From contig QNZR01000167.1 in NCBI GenBank assembly GCA_003978475.1, forward strand, positions 1 through 22,206: 22,206 nt of DNA. Reading direction: 5' to 3'. Of the stretch, positions 6,689-14,107 are shown piece after piece. Each line of letters begins with the position of its first letter. Position 1 is the first letter of the stretch. Under the pieces are notes generated by a model. It worked only from the letters and a program-made list of their open reading frames with translations, made no database searches and was not told where the DNA came from. Source of the DNA: Sulfurimonas sp. (GTDB lineage: Bacteria; Campylobacterota; Campylobacteria; Campylobacterales; Sulfurimonadaceae). Position numbers and translations under genes: made by a program.

Positions 6689-8493
6689 AAATGTACCTCT
6701 TTCATTTTATCTTGAATCATGGTTAAAAACTCTGTTTCACCTAAACTGTACTGCTCTCGTGTTCGACGATCGCGTACAGCTACCGTTTGGTTTGCCACCT
6801 CATCATCGCCTAAGACAATGAGCATGGGCACACGACTTTTCTCTGCGGTACGAATACGTTTATTTAAGCTCTCGTTCTTACTAAAAATCTCCGAGTCCGC
6901 ACCGATGTCAAGCAGCATATTGCGCAATCGTTCGGCATAAGCATTGTGCGTCGGCGCAATCGGAATAATAGCCACTTGCGTCGGTGCAATGAACATGGGA
7001 AACTCCCCCGCATAGTGTTCTGTTAATATACCAATAAAACGCTCAAATGAACCTAAAATGGCACGATGAATCATCACCGGCCGTATTTTGTCGTTATGTT
7101 CCCCGTTGTACTCCAAAGCGAATCGCTCCGGAAGGTTAAAATCCAGCTGAATGGTGCCACACTGCCACTCACGTCCAATAGCATCGGTAATTTTAATATC
7201 GATTTTAGGACCGTAAAAGGCACCGCCGCCCTCATCGATCTCATAAGGCAGACCATTGGAGTCCATGGCATTTTTCAAAGCCTGTGTCGAAACTTCCCAC
7301 ACGGCATCACTGCCGACTGCCTTTGATGGTCTCGTAGAGATCATCATCTTATAGTCAAAATTAAAGCTTTTCATAATTTTGTCAACAAAATCGACCACTT
7401 CAATAACCTGCGACTCAATCTGCTCTGTTGTACAAAAAATATGGGCATCGTCCTGAGTAAACTCACGCACACGAAACAGTCCATGCAATGCTCCGGTCAT
7501 CTCGTGACGGTGCACAATACCGTACTCAAAATACTTTATCGGCAAATCCCGATAAGAGTGTAGCTCATCTTCATAAACTTTAATGTGTCCGACACAATTC
7601 ATCGGTTTCACGCCAAACTCAACCTCATCAATGTGGGTAAAGTACATATTCTCACCGTAGTTTTGGTAGTGCCCTGATGTTTTCCATAAATCTGAACGCA
7701 GCATCTCCGGACCGCGTACCGGTTCATACCCGCGCTTTCTATGTGCCTTAAAGAGCAGCTCTTCCAGACGTGAACGTAACCGAGCGCCCGCGGGAAGCCA
7801 AATAGGGAACCCGGCGCCCACCTCCTCACGAAAGGTAAACAGTTTCATCTGTGCACCAATTTTTCGATGATCACGTTTTTCTGCTTCAGCCAGCATCTGC
7901 ATATGCGCTTTAAGCGACTCTTTATCGGCAAAAGCAATACCGTAAATTCGCGTCAGCATCTCATTGTTTGAATCGCCGCCCAGATAGGCGCCCGCAATCT
8001 TGGTCAGTTTAAAGAATCGAATTGCCTTTACCGAAGGCAGGTGCGGTCCTCGACACAGATCTTCAAAATCTCCCTGCTTGTATATAGAGAGTGTCTCATC
8101 GGCAATACGCTCCATGACGGCCAGTTTTAAAGGATCATGGGCAAATTTCTTTTGCGCCTCTTCTTTGCTGATTTCATAACGCTCAATGGGATACTTTTTT
8201 TTAGCAAGAAAAAGCATCTGTTTTTCAATACGCTTCAGATCTCCCTCACCAATCTCTTCATTGATTTTAAAGTCATAATAGAACCCCTCTTTGACCACGG
8301 GTCCAACAAAAAATTGTGCGTCCGGATAGAGTGATTTAATGGCTTGCGCCATAAGATGGGCAGCAGAGTGTCGCAATACTTCCAGTGCATCGTTGGAGTT
8401 GTCCAATACTATGGCTTCTCCATGAATGTCTTTGGCTTCGGCCGTTTGCAAGTCGACAATCTCATCGTTGTATTTTATGGCTATGGTATCCAC
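6685..8493 (-). CDS. thrS: Threonyl-tRNA synthetase
   Basis: ThrRS charges tRNA-Thr and edits mischarged serine. The N-terminus before LEVLRHSAAHLMAQAI is only about 37 residues, shorter than the full TGS domain of E. coli. I recall Campylobacter ThrRS having the same short form. The editing domain has HSAAH (42-46) and CRGPH (147-151). The class II core shows GVKPMNCVGH with zinc ligand Cys300, motif 2 FRVREFTQDDAHIF with His351, and motif 3 HRAILGSFERFIGIL. The C-terminal anticodon-binding domain has RVPMLIVLGDDE. The 602-residue start is GTG at 8493-8491 with AGGA about 10 nt upstream; the nearby ATG at 8500 is out of frame. It heads thrS-infC-rpmI-rplT. Confidence 0.97.
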   Translation of the reverse strand: MDTIAIKYNDEIVDLQTAEAKDIHGEAIVLDNSNDALEVLRHSAAHLMAQAIKSLYPDAQFFVGPVVKEGFYYDFKINEEIGEGDLKRIEKQMLFLAKKKYPIERYEISKEEAQKKFAHDPLKLAVMERIADETLSIYKQGDFEDLCRGPHLPSVKAIRFFKLTKIAGAYLGGDSNNEMLTRIYGIAFADKESLKAHMQMLAEAEKRDHRKIGAQMKLFTFREEVGAGFPIWLPAGARLRSRLEELLFKAHRKRGYEPVRGPEMLRSDLWKTSGHYQNYGENMYFTHIDEVEFGVKPMNCVGHIKVYEDELHSYRDLPIKYFEYGIVHRHEMTGALHGLFRVREFTQDDAHIFCTTEQIESQVIEVVDFVDKIMKSFNFDYKMMISTRPSKAVGSDAVWEVSTQALKNAMDSNGLPYEIDEGGGAFYGPKIDIKITDAIGREWQCGTIQLDFNLPERFALEYNGEHNDKIRPVMIHRAILGSFERFIGILTEHYAGEFPMFIAPTQVAIIPIAPTHNAYAERLRNMLLDIGADSEIFSKNESLNKRIRTAEKSRVPMLIVLGDDEVANQTVAVRDRRTREQYSLGETEFLTMIQDKMKEVHF

Positions 8494-8555
8494 GCTTCAT
8501 TATTCCTAGTATCGTAATTGTTATCGACTCCGGTGAGTCCGTATACATTGTCGCC

Positions 8556-8561
8556 ATTATG
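8556..8561 (-). promoter_or_regulatory. Candidate -10 box of thrS
   Basis: The minus strand reads GGCATAATGG, with CATAAT about 63 nt upstream of the thrS GTG. The leader would contain a small GACTC/GAGTC hairpin at 8526-8539. No T-box features are seen. Confidence 0.4.
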
Positions 8562-8581
8562 CCTTGTTTTGCTTTAAGCGC

Positions 8582-8597
8582 AATTTACATGTAAATT
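8582..8597. repeat. 16-nt perfect palindrome with TTTACATGTAAA core, overlapping the DUF2231 gene stop
   Basis: AATTTACATGTAAATT is a perfect loopless palindrome. It overlaps the stop codon of the membrane-protein gene (8596-8598) and lies upstream of the thrS promoter, so it could act on either transcript. Confidence 0.85.
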
Positions 8598-9435
8598 AAT
8601 GGGTGGCAATATCCCCTCGAGGAATACTTGTGCGATTCATTTTTGGCATCGACACCGGCACGGAGCGGTTCACTTCCTGCGGGGCGACAGTCTCGGCCGG
8701 CTCACTCATATTGCGATCACCTACCATCGCATCAACGGCTTCACCGACACTCTGAGCCGTTTTATTGACATAATCCGTCACGGCATCTACGGCATTTCCT
8801 GTGGCTTCGACAACATTGTCAAGACTCTTTCCAAGCGTATTTTGCACCTCTTTGACTGCCTCTAGCGTTGCTCCGGAGACCTCTTTGGATTGGGCAAGCT
8901 GCTCTTCGAGCTCCTCGACTCTGTCATTCAAATCATCAATTGTATCTTCGTGTGTGGCAACCATTTCATTATTGGCACCGTACTCATAGACCAATTCTCC
9001 GCCATCTTTTCCCTGCTTGAGACTCGCAGCAATAAAAAGCACCAATACGAAAAAAAAGAGCCCTTTTGCCCATCCTCGTGCAATGAGCATACTAAAGGAT
9101 TTCACCGCCACTAGCAAAACGGTTGCATATACCAAATAGGTACCAATCAGTTTATGCTCTTTGAGCTCCTCTTTTCCGGCGGCACTCAACAGTGGTCCGG
9201 CTTCAGAACCATCCACTTTTCCGGTAAAAAATGCCGCGAAATAGATCACCATAACAAGCAGCATAAACAGCAAAGAGGTCACACTCAGGGCACGTCGCTT
9301 AAATATCAGATTACTGATCTCCAGCAACACAATCACAATGGGCAGTGCCATGGCAAAATGCACGACAATCGGGTGCACCAACAGCGGCAGCTCAAAAGGC
9401 AGGGTTAAAGGAATATCTAAAGCCGGTAACGTCAT
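8596..9435 (-). CDS. DUF2231-like four-helix membrane protein with C-terminal coiled coil
   Basis: The first 140 residues carry four predicted membrane helices (about 22-44, 51-71, 96-116, 122-139). The motif LVHPIVVHFAMALP (His21, His26) and a later His94 in EHKLIGTY recall the DUF2231 family, whose histidines have been suggested to bind haem or metal. GGELVYEYG at 145-153 follows the last helix and is also typical. Unusually, residues 160-279 add a soluble tail with a heptad-like stretch (HEDTIDDLNDRVEELEEQL), then an alanine/valine-rich amphipathic region and a Pro/Ser/Arg-rich end. A -10 box at 9465-9470 suggests its own promoter. Function unknown; a role in electron transfer or envelope maintenance would be a guess. 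It is the last gene of the minus-strand block before thrS. Confidence 0.75.
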   Translation of the reverse strand: MTLPALDIPLTLPFELPLLVHPIVVHFAMALPIVIVLLEISNLIFKRRALSVTSLLFMLLVMVIYFAAFFTGKVDGSEAGPLLSAAGKEELKEHKLIGTYLVYATVLLVAVKSFSMLIARGWAKGLFFFVLVLFIAASLKQGKDGGELVYEYGANNEMVATHEDTIDDLNDRVEELEEQLAQSKEVSGATLEAVKEVQNTLGKSLDNVVEATGNAVDAVTDYVNKTAQSVGEAVDAMVGDRNMSEPAETVAPQEVNRSVPVSMPKMNRTSIPRGDIATH

Positions 9436-9464
9436 AATATCTCACTTTATAGGAATTTGGTACG

Positions 9465-9470
9465 ATTATA
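9465..9470 (-). promoter_or_regulatory. Candidate -10 box of the DUF2231-like gene
   Basis: The minus strand reads GGTATAATCGTACC, with a perfect TATAAT about 30 nt before the ATG. It follows the hairpin at 9475-9491, as expected for a promoter just after a terminator. Confidence 0.5.
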
Positions 9471-9474
9471 CCAT

Positions 9475-9491
9475 CTCTTTTTTAAAAAGAG
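9475..9491 (-). terminator. AT-rich hairpin after the TSP3 barrel gene
   Basis: CTCTTT and AAAGAG arms (extendable with A:T pairs) lie 12-28 nt after the stop of the barrel gene on the minus strand. The stem is mostly A:T apart from CTC/GAG, so it is a modest terminator candidate. Confidence 0.4.
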
Positions 9492-9503
9492 TTAAGATGT
9501 TGC

Positions 9504-10349
9504 TTACTGAAAATAATACCCGATTCTCAAATTCGAGGCCAGATCACTCGTGCTACTGCTGAGTCCCTGAGAGTATGACAGTGTTGCAAACCAGTTAGTA
9601 TTAATGCCGTAAAAAAGGTAAAGAGAAGCGCTCCTGATGTTATCTGCTTGTTTTACAATACTGTTTGCATACAAGTAAGAGAGGCTCATGTAAATGTTGG
9701 CCTTAATATAATACCCTGCACCGACGTGAAAGGCATGGGTATTTTGAAACTCGTAAAACTCGATGTCCTCATCTCCGACAAAGGTATAAGTATAGCCTCC
9801 GAACAGCGCGTAACCGTTGATAATGACATTAGCACTCAGCGAGGCGAGATAATCCATCTTGTTGTAATGGCTTTTTTTTGTTGGGAAAATAGCGCCTAAA
9901 CGCAAACGCAGAAAAATATTGTACTCTTCCAGCGCCCGATACCCGTAATACAACGACAAGGTCGTATCGTTCATGCCGCTACGCTCAGACTGATTGGCAT
10001 CAGAAACAAAGTAGGACGTAAACAGCTCCGCACCCCAGTTTTCCATAAAAGCATCGACTTGAAACGTATTGGTCAGCGTCGCAATATCTTCAGATGTTCC
10101 GTAATCGGCACGGTCGTAAATATAACCCAAAATAACATCATACTGCGACCCCATCGGATCATTATCCATAATTTTAATAATACTGCACCCGTACCGGTCA
10201 ACCAGATTGGTAATCGGTGTGTTGGGGCAGTCGTCTTTGTCATCCGATACGCCGTCAAAATCGCTGTCACTATAGCCCAGCAGTAGCCCGCCTCCCAATA
10301 GCAAACCTATGAGAATCCGGACAATCGCGGCACGATGCTGGCTAACCAA
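9504..10349 (-). CDS. Outer-membrane beta-barrel protein with N-terminal thrombospondin type 3 motif
   Basis: A signal-like segment (IVRILIGLLLGGGLLLG) is followed at 27-54 by DSDFDGVSDDKDDCPNTP and a conserved VDRYGC, a calcium-binding thrombospondin type 3 repeat as found in OmpA-like proteins. The remaining 220 residues are built of short alternating aromatic strands (for example SLYYGYRALEEYNIFLRLRLGAIFP, YALFGGYTYTF, FHVGAGYYIKANIYMSLSYLYA) ending NLRIGYYFQ, a typical barrel pattern. The final F is followed by an extra Q. The open frame can only start at TTG 10349, overlapping the upstream gene by 8 bp with AAGGA about 14 nt away. It is therefore probably translationally coupled to that gene. 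Substrate or partner unknown. Confidence 0.75.
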   Translation of the reverse strand: MVSQHRAAIVRILIGLLLGGGLLLGYSDSDFDGVSDDKDDCPNTPITNLVDRYGCSIIKIMDNDPMGSQYDVILGYIYDRADYGTSEDIATLTNTFQVDAFMENWGAELFTSYFVSDANQSERSGMNDTTLSLYYGYRALEEYNIFLRLRLGAIFPTKKSHYNKMDYLASLSANVIINGYALFGGYTYTFVGDEDIEFYEFQNTHAFHVGAGYYIKANIYMSLSYLYANSIVKQADNIRSASLYLFYGINTNWFATLSYSQGLSSSTSDLASNLRIGYYFQ

Positions 10350-10833
10350 GAGTGCTGGTATTCCTTACCGTTTTAATACTGTTTAACGGTGGCGCAATGG
10401 TTTTGGGAGAAGGAACGCCTGAGGGGCGCGGCGGCGTCACTTGAGTAACACCCGATGCTCCCGGAACGACATTATCGACCATGCCGCTTCCTTGTGCGTT
10501 AGAGACCGCAGCAACATTGGGAAAATTATTTAAAATATTGCGTTGTCCCGTCGCCACCCCCTGCTTCATCTCACTTTTAGTCGTATCTGATACCAGTATG
10601 CCATCGGTAGACTCGTCACTCCTTGTAGCATGCAGCTGCTGCTTCAATGCAATAATGGCACCGACACGCTCGTTGCGTCCAAGCTTTGAGAGCTCCCGCT
10701 TGAGTTCATTAACCAACATATAACGATCGGCATCAGTGGCATTGCGTATCTTCAAAATTTGTTCTTCAATGTCCATAGCACTTGCGTGATATGCCCATAC
10801 ACTCAATAAAGTTATTATAAATACTCGCATCAT
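10342..10833 (-). CDS. Small exported protein, helical then Pro/Ser-rich, unknown function
   Basis: Starting at the tandem ATGs at 10833/10830, which follow a strong AGAGGAGG, the product of about 163 residues begins MRVFIITLLSVWAYHASA, a clear signal peptide. Next come charged helical segments (DIEEQILKIRNATDADRYMLVNELKREL, LGRNERVGAIIALKQQL), then a low-complexity Asn/Ser/Pro tail with TPPRPSGVPSPKTIAPP. An upstream in-frame ATG at 10863 is rejected because it falls on the -10 box. No family recognised. It lies between the kinase gene and the barrel gene, overlaps the latter, and has its own promoter. It may be a periplasmic partner of the barrel; this is inference from order only. Confidence 0.7.
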   Translation of the reverse strand: MMRVFIITLLSVWAYHASAMDIEEQILKIRNATDADRYMLVNELKRELSKLGRNERVGAIIALKQQLHATRSDESTDGILVSDTTKSEMKQGVATGQRNILNNFPNVAAVSNAQGSGMVDNVVPGASGVTQVTPPRPSGVPSPKTIAPPLNSIKTVRNTSTLG

Positions 10834-10861
10834 AACAACCTCCTCTATAATAAAAAAAGAC

Positions 10862-10870
10862 ATTATAGCC
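10862..10870 (-). promoter_or_regulatory. -10 promoter of the exported protein-barrel pair
   Basis: The minus strand reads GGCTATAATG with a perfect TATAAT (10862-10867), 29 nt before the start codon and followed by the strong ribosome-binding site. A candidate target of the adjacent response regulator. Confidence 0.65.
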
Positions 10871-10916
10871 TAATTCTTTATTATAGAGTATAATTGTTAA
10901 TTAACTATTAGTATTA

Positions 10917-11975
10917 CTAGGGTCGCCGCAAGGCATTCATATCGAGCTTAAAGGTGGTTCCTCGCCCTACCTCGGAGGAGACCTCTATTTTAATTTTCAT
11001 CTCATCACACAACTTCTTTACAATATGCAATCCAATACCAATACCACGCTGCTGCTCTTTGTAAAAACGTCGAAAGATTTTTGAAGGGTTTTTAATACCT
11101 TTACCGCTGTCTTGAACAACAATCACTCCCTTGTGGGATCCCACATGAACAAATCCATGACGTTTATTGTATTTTCCGGCATTGCTTAAGAGGTTGTCAA
11201 AGACGCGAATTAACGCATCTTCATTGGCACTGATATACATCACCTCAACGTCAATTTCATAATGAATTTCTGAATAGAGCTTTTGAATGGCACTCACCCG
11301 CCCTTTTAACAGTTTGGAAAGTTCAATATCTTCTATCTGAAAATCATGATTTAGGATATAGCTTTTAAGATTGTCCTGCAATGAGAGCAATGTGTTGATA
11401 TTTTGTTCCATGCGCTCTATTTTTTTTGTTATCTGAACATCGCTACTCCCCTTTTTCATCATGTTCATATTGATAAGCATGGAGGAGATCGGCGTATTAA
11501 AATCATGTAATATATCTTTGATAAACTCTTCGGTAAGCGATAACGCCGATCGCAGCGGCTGTAAAGAGAGAAAAGAGAAAAAGAATGACAATAGCGCTAA
11601 TGCTACAGAAATAACCGAGAAGATCAGTATCTGCTTTTTCTTTATCTCATAGACCTGTTGCAAATAACGGTCTTGGGGATAAAACAGCTTCATAAGATAA
11701 TTTTTGGTTGTAGGAATATCGAAATAGCTATAAAGACCGCTTCGATCTTTGTAGAGTGTATACGTCACCTGATCTTTTCGATCCGTAAAGTCAAAATCGA
11801 ACTGTTGACATTTCAGGTTATAGCTGCAAATTTTCATCTCATTGGAGATTCTATTGTCAAGCTGGTCAATCTCTTTGTCATAATCAAGAACAAAGATGAT
11901 GGTAAGAAGAATTTCAAGGGAGACAAAAAAAAGTATAAATCCTTTGCTAAGCGCTTCGACCTCAAACTTTTTCAA
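10917..11975 (-). CDS. Membrane sensor histidine kinase
   Basis: The 352-residue kinase has a first membrane helix at 12-30, a small periplasmic sensor of about 84 residues (31-114, containing two cysteines, Cys50 and Cys56) and a second helix at about 115-138. No HAMP domain is obvious. The phosphoacceptor motif is FIKDILHDFNTPISSM with His157. The ATPase domain shows the N box DNLLSNAGKYN, G1 VQDSGKGI, the F-box FRRFYKE and G2 GIGIGLHIVKK, all intact. Its start overlaps the response regulator gene by 14 bp, so the two form a single two-component unit. The small cysteine-containing periplasmic region suggests sensing of an envelope or redox signal; the ligand is unknown. Confidence 0.92.
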   Translation of the reverse strand: MKKFEVEALSKGFILFFVSLEILLTIIFVLDYDKEIDQLDNRISNEMKICSYNLKCQQFDFDFTDRKDQVTYTLYKDRSGLYSYFDIPTTKNYLMKLFYPQDRYLQQVYEIKKKQILIFSVISVALALLSFFFSFLSLQPLRSALSLTEEFIKDILHDFNTPISSMLINMNMMKKGSSDVQITKKIERMEQNINTLLSLQDNLKSYILNHDFQIEDIELSKLLKGRVSAIQKLYSEIHYEIDVEVMYISANEDALIRVFDNLLSNAGKYNKRHGFVHVGSHKGVIVVQDSGKGIKNPSKIFRRFYKEQQRGIGIGLHIVKKLCDEMKIKIEVSSEVGRGTTFKLDMNALRRP

Positions 11976-12594
11976 TCATATATCCTACGCCCCTCACATT
12001 ACGAATCTCAATGCCCAATCTGCTCTTAAGCTTATTGACATGCACGCGCAATGATGCATCGGAGGCGATATTGAGGAGATCAAGCAACTGCTCTTTATCA
12101 ATGACATGATTGATATTCTGAATGAGAATATCGAAAATCAGCAGTTGCGTTTCGCTTAAGTTTGCCAATTTTCCATTTTGGTACAACTCTTTGGAGAGTG
12201 GATCATAGTCAAGATCCAAATAGCAAATTTTAACATTTTTTTGTGCCACCTTGGCTTTGACGCGAATAATCAGCTCTTCCGGATCAAATGGCTTTTTGAT
12301 GTAATCATCGGCACCGGAATTAAACCCCTCTTCCATAGATTTAATGTCAATCAAAGCCGTCATAAAGATCGCCGGCGTCGTGTCATCGGCATCGCGTAAA
12401 CTTTTTAACAGTTCAAAACCGTCAAGCTCGGGTACATTGACATCAAAAATATAAAGTTTATAATCCTTTGTGTATGAAAAATCCAATGCCTCTTCGCCAT
12501 CATAAACAACATCGACATTGTATCCCTCATTTTCGAGCAACTCCTGTAAGCTCTGTGCCAAAATCTGATCATCTTCCAGCAGTAAAATATCCAT
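11962..12594 (-). CDS. OmpR-family response regulator
   Basis: The N-terminal receiver domain has the acidic pair in LLLEDDQ, the phosphoacceptor Asp51 in LYIFDVNVPELDGFELL, the switch Thr79 in FMTA and Lys101 in DDYIKKPFDPEEL. The C-terminal winged helix contains LSETQLLIFDILIQN and the recognition-helix region SLRVHVNKLKSRLG, ending IRNVRGVGYMIE. All point to a phosphorylation-controlled transcription factor for the overlapping kinase. ATG 12594 is preferred over the GTG at 12600 because the AAGGAG Shine-Dalgarno overlaps that GTG and is 5 nt from the ATG. A strong extended -10 lies at 12619-12627. Likely targets are the two downstream envelope genes; this is inference. Confidence 0.94.
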   Translation of the reverse strand: MDILLLEDDQILAQSLQELLENEGYNVDVVYDGEEALDFSYTKDYKLYIFDVNVPELDGFELLKSLRDADDTTPAIFMTALIDIKSMEEGFNSGADDYIKKPFDPEELIIRVKAKVAQKNVKICYLDLDYDPLSKELYQNGKLANLSETQLLIFDILIQNINHVIDKEQLLDLLNIASDASLRVHVNKLKSRLGIEIRNVRGVGYMIEKV

Positions 12595-12618
12595 CGCCAC
12601 TCCTTGTTGCTCTGCTGG

Positions 12619-12627
12619 ATTATAGCA
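12619..12627 (-). promoter_or_regulatory. Extended -10 promoter of the two-component operon
   Basis: The minus strand reads CTTTTGCTATAATCC, extended -10 with perfect TATAAT (12619-12624), about 25 nt before the regulator ATG. Confidence 0.75.
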
Positions 12628-12696
12628 AAAGTGTACTAATAACTCCCAACAATTACACTAAAAGCGATTCTCAAACCGGCAAATGTATAAAAATAC

Positions 12697-13314
12697 TTAT
12701 TGTGATATTTCAACGACTCGAATGACCTGCTCATCTTCGGCATGGTCAATCAATATCTTTTTAACACGGCTTTGCCAAAGGGTACCAAATACTTTTTGTG
12801 CCTCTTTGTCACCGGAAATAGCACGCCCCATCATCGCTTGCATTTGAGATGCATCACCATCGGGTGAGACACTGCCTGGATTGTAATACACCGCGACTCG
12901 GGCATTGGTATCGGTACGTGTAAAGTGTGCCGAAGCATCCATGGGATGATTAAAAGACATTAACGAGTGCCGCACAAATTGACCACCCAGACCTTTAAAA
13001 CCCATACGCTCCGTTGCTCCGGTAATATTGGAAATTACCATGGCAGTCACTCCGCTGACACCCTCATCATCTGCCGTTGCAAATGCAACATGAATCTCAC
13101 CCCGAACCGGCAGGGAATCGGGATACAGTGCCTGAAGTGCCTTGCGCGTCATGAGGTAAGCACCGGCTACCGTCGGACAACTGTGACCGGCACTTTGCAC
13201 ACTGTTGAGATAAGAAAACTCAATCACGCCTTCTTCAAAACTTCCCAATACCTCGGAGAGCGGATCATACAGCGTGATGGTGTCAACCTCATCATAAAAT
13301 TTTGGATAGCGCAT
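12697..13314 (-). CDS. FmdE-like domain protein with GHxCP motif
   Basis: The protein of about 205 residues carries SAGHSCPTVAGAYLMTRKAL near residue 44, resembling the FmdE family (named for subunit E of formylmethanofuran dehydrogenase). In that family a His/Cys pair before an alpha/beta core binds metal. Further segments VRGEIHVAFATADDEGVSGVTAMVISNITGA and FKGLGGQF fit the fold. There is no C-terminal zinc ribbon, so this is a single-domain form. No other methanofuran or molybdopterin genes are nearby, so a role in C1 metabolism is unlikely. Similar stand-alone proteins occur, as I recall, in other Campylobacterota without known function. The second of two tandem ATGs (13314) is 5 nt from AAGGAG and is taken as the start. 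Monocistronic or loosely linked. Confidence 0.7.
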   Translation of the reverse strand: MRYPKFYDEVDTITLYDPLSEVLGSFEEGVIEFSYLNSVQSAGHSCPTVAGAYLMTRKALQALYPDSLPVRGEIHVAFATADDEGVSGVTAMVISNITGATERMGFKGLGGQFVRHSLMSFNHPMDASAHFTRTDTNARVAVYYNPGSVSPDGDASQMQAMMGRAISGDKEAQKVFGTLWQSRVKKILIDHAEDEQVIRVVEISQ

Positions 13315-13404
13315 CATTTCTCCTTGACAATATGTTTTATACGTATCAGTGTAGCATGAACACTAGCATGTTGCCAATGATTTGGAACAAGAAAAAGATG
13401 CCGT

Positions 13405-14049
13405 TTATGACGGTTTTAGAGTCTCTGAAGCTCGAGATCCCCTACCCGAAACAGGAAGCTGTGCCGTATTATGACTCAACGTCTCTACCAGTTTTGTCTG
13501 CTGCTCAGACGATAATACCCCTTTTTCCAGCGTATCTAAAATGCGCGCAACCATTTTTTCCTGCACGTCTCTGTCTTTGAGATACATCTCCTTATGCAGC
13601 ATATCCTCATGCATTTTCAGCCGGTCGCTACGGCGCTTTTGTAAAAAATAAAAGAGTACGATCATGCCGATGAATAGCGCCGCTGCCAAAAGGAAAACAT
13701 AGGTTTTATGCATCGAAAAATTCTGTTGCGCCACTGAAATTTGCGTTTCACTTTTTTTAAAAGCGATCACTTTCTCAGTATCAGATCGGTACACGCTAGC
13801 CTCTTGTCTAAGCCGCTCAATTGCAATATCGCGCTGCTTATGAATCAGAGCAATCTCTTTCTCTTTTTCTGCCGCTATTTTTGCTGATTCTATGGTCGAT
13901 GCATAATGCGGATCCGGTCGGTTTGCGTCATATTTTTCCGTGGATAGCGGAGTACTTTTCTGATTCATGATATAAGGCTTGGTACGATCAAAATCATTGC
14001 CGCAGCCACTGAAGAACCACAGACTCATGATAACATACATATATCGCAT
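13405..14049 (-). CDS. Putative lipoprotein with internal membrane span and coiled coils
   Basis: The 214-residue protein begins MRYMYVIMSLWFFSGCGND, a short signal peptide ending in a lipobox-like FSGC with Cys16. Residues 50-110 are charged and helical (ESAKIAAEKEKEIALIHKQ and similar), probably coiled coil. Residues 116-138 (TYVFLLAAALFIGMIVLFYFL) form a strong membrane helix followed by basic QKRRSDR. The rest is again helical and ends in a Ser/Arg-rich tail. If Cys16 is lipidated, the first half is periplasmic and the C-terminal third cytoplasmic. No family recognised. It lies 58 bp downstream of the GGDEF-EAL gene, with a possible TATAAT of its own at 14078-14083. Confidence 0.65.
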   Translation of the reverse strand: MRYMYVIMSLWFFSGCGNDFDRTKPYIMNQKSTPLSTEKYDANRPDPHYASTIESAKIAAEKEKEIALIHKQRDIAIERLRQEASVYRSDTEKVIAFKKSETQISVAQQNFSMHKTYVFLLAAALFIGMIVLFYFLQKRRSDRLKMHEDMLHKEMYLKDRDVQEKMVARILDTLEKGVLSSEQQTKLVETLSHNTAQLPVSGRGSRASETLKPS

Positions 14050-14077
14050 CTCTTCTCTTTGTTGTTCAGTTCAAAGT

Positions 14078-14083
14078 ATTATA
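14078..14083 (-). promoter_or_regulatory. Candidate -10 box of the lipoprotein gene
   Basis: The minus strand reads TTATATAATAC, with TATAAT about 29 nt before the ATG. No clear -35 or TG extension. Confidence 0.4.
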
Positions 14084-14107
14084 TAAAAACAACATAAAGA
14101 GAGGCTT

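Noticed and set aside
8494..8595. T-box riboswitch or tRNA-like autoregulatory leader for thrS
   Set aside because: Only a 5-bp hairpin is present. There is no T-box sequence or specifier loop, and T-boxes are not expected in this phylum.
10834..10863. Upstream ATG at 10863 as start of the small exported protein
   Set aside because: It overlaps the TATAAT box, would put hydrophobic residues before the signal peptide, and lacks the strong AGAGGAGG ribosome-binding site found before 10833/10830.
12594..12600. GTG at 12600 as start of the response regulator
   Set aside because: The Shine-Dalgarno AAGGAG overlaps this GTG, so only the ATG at 12594 has proper spacing.
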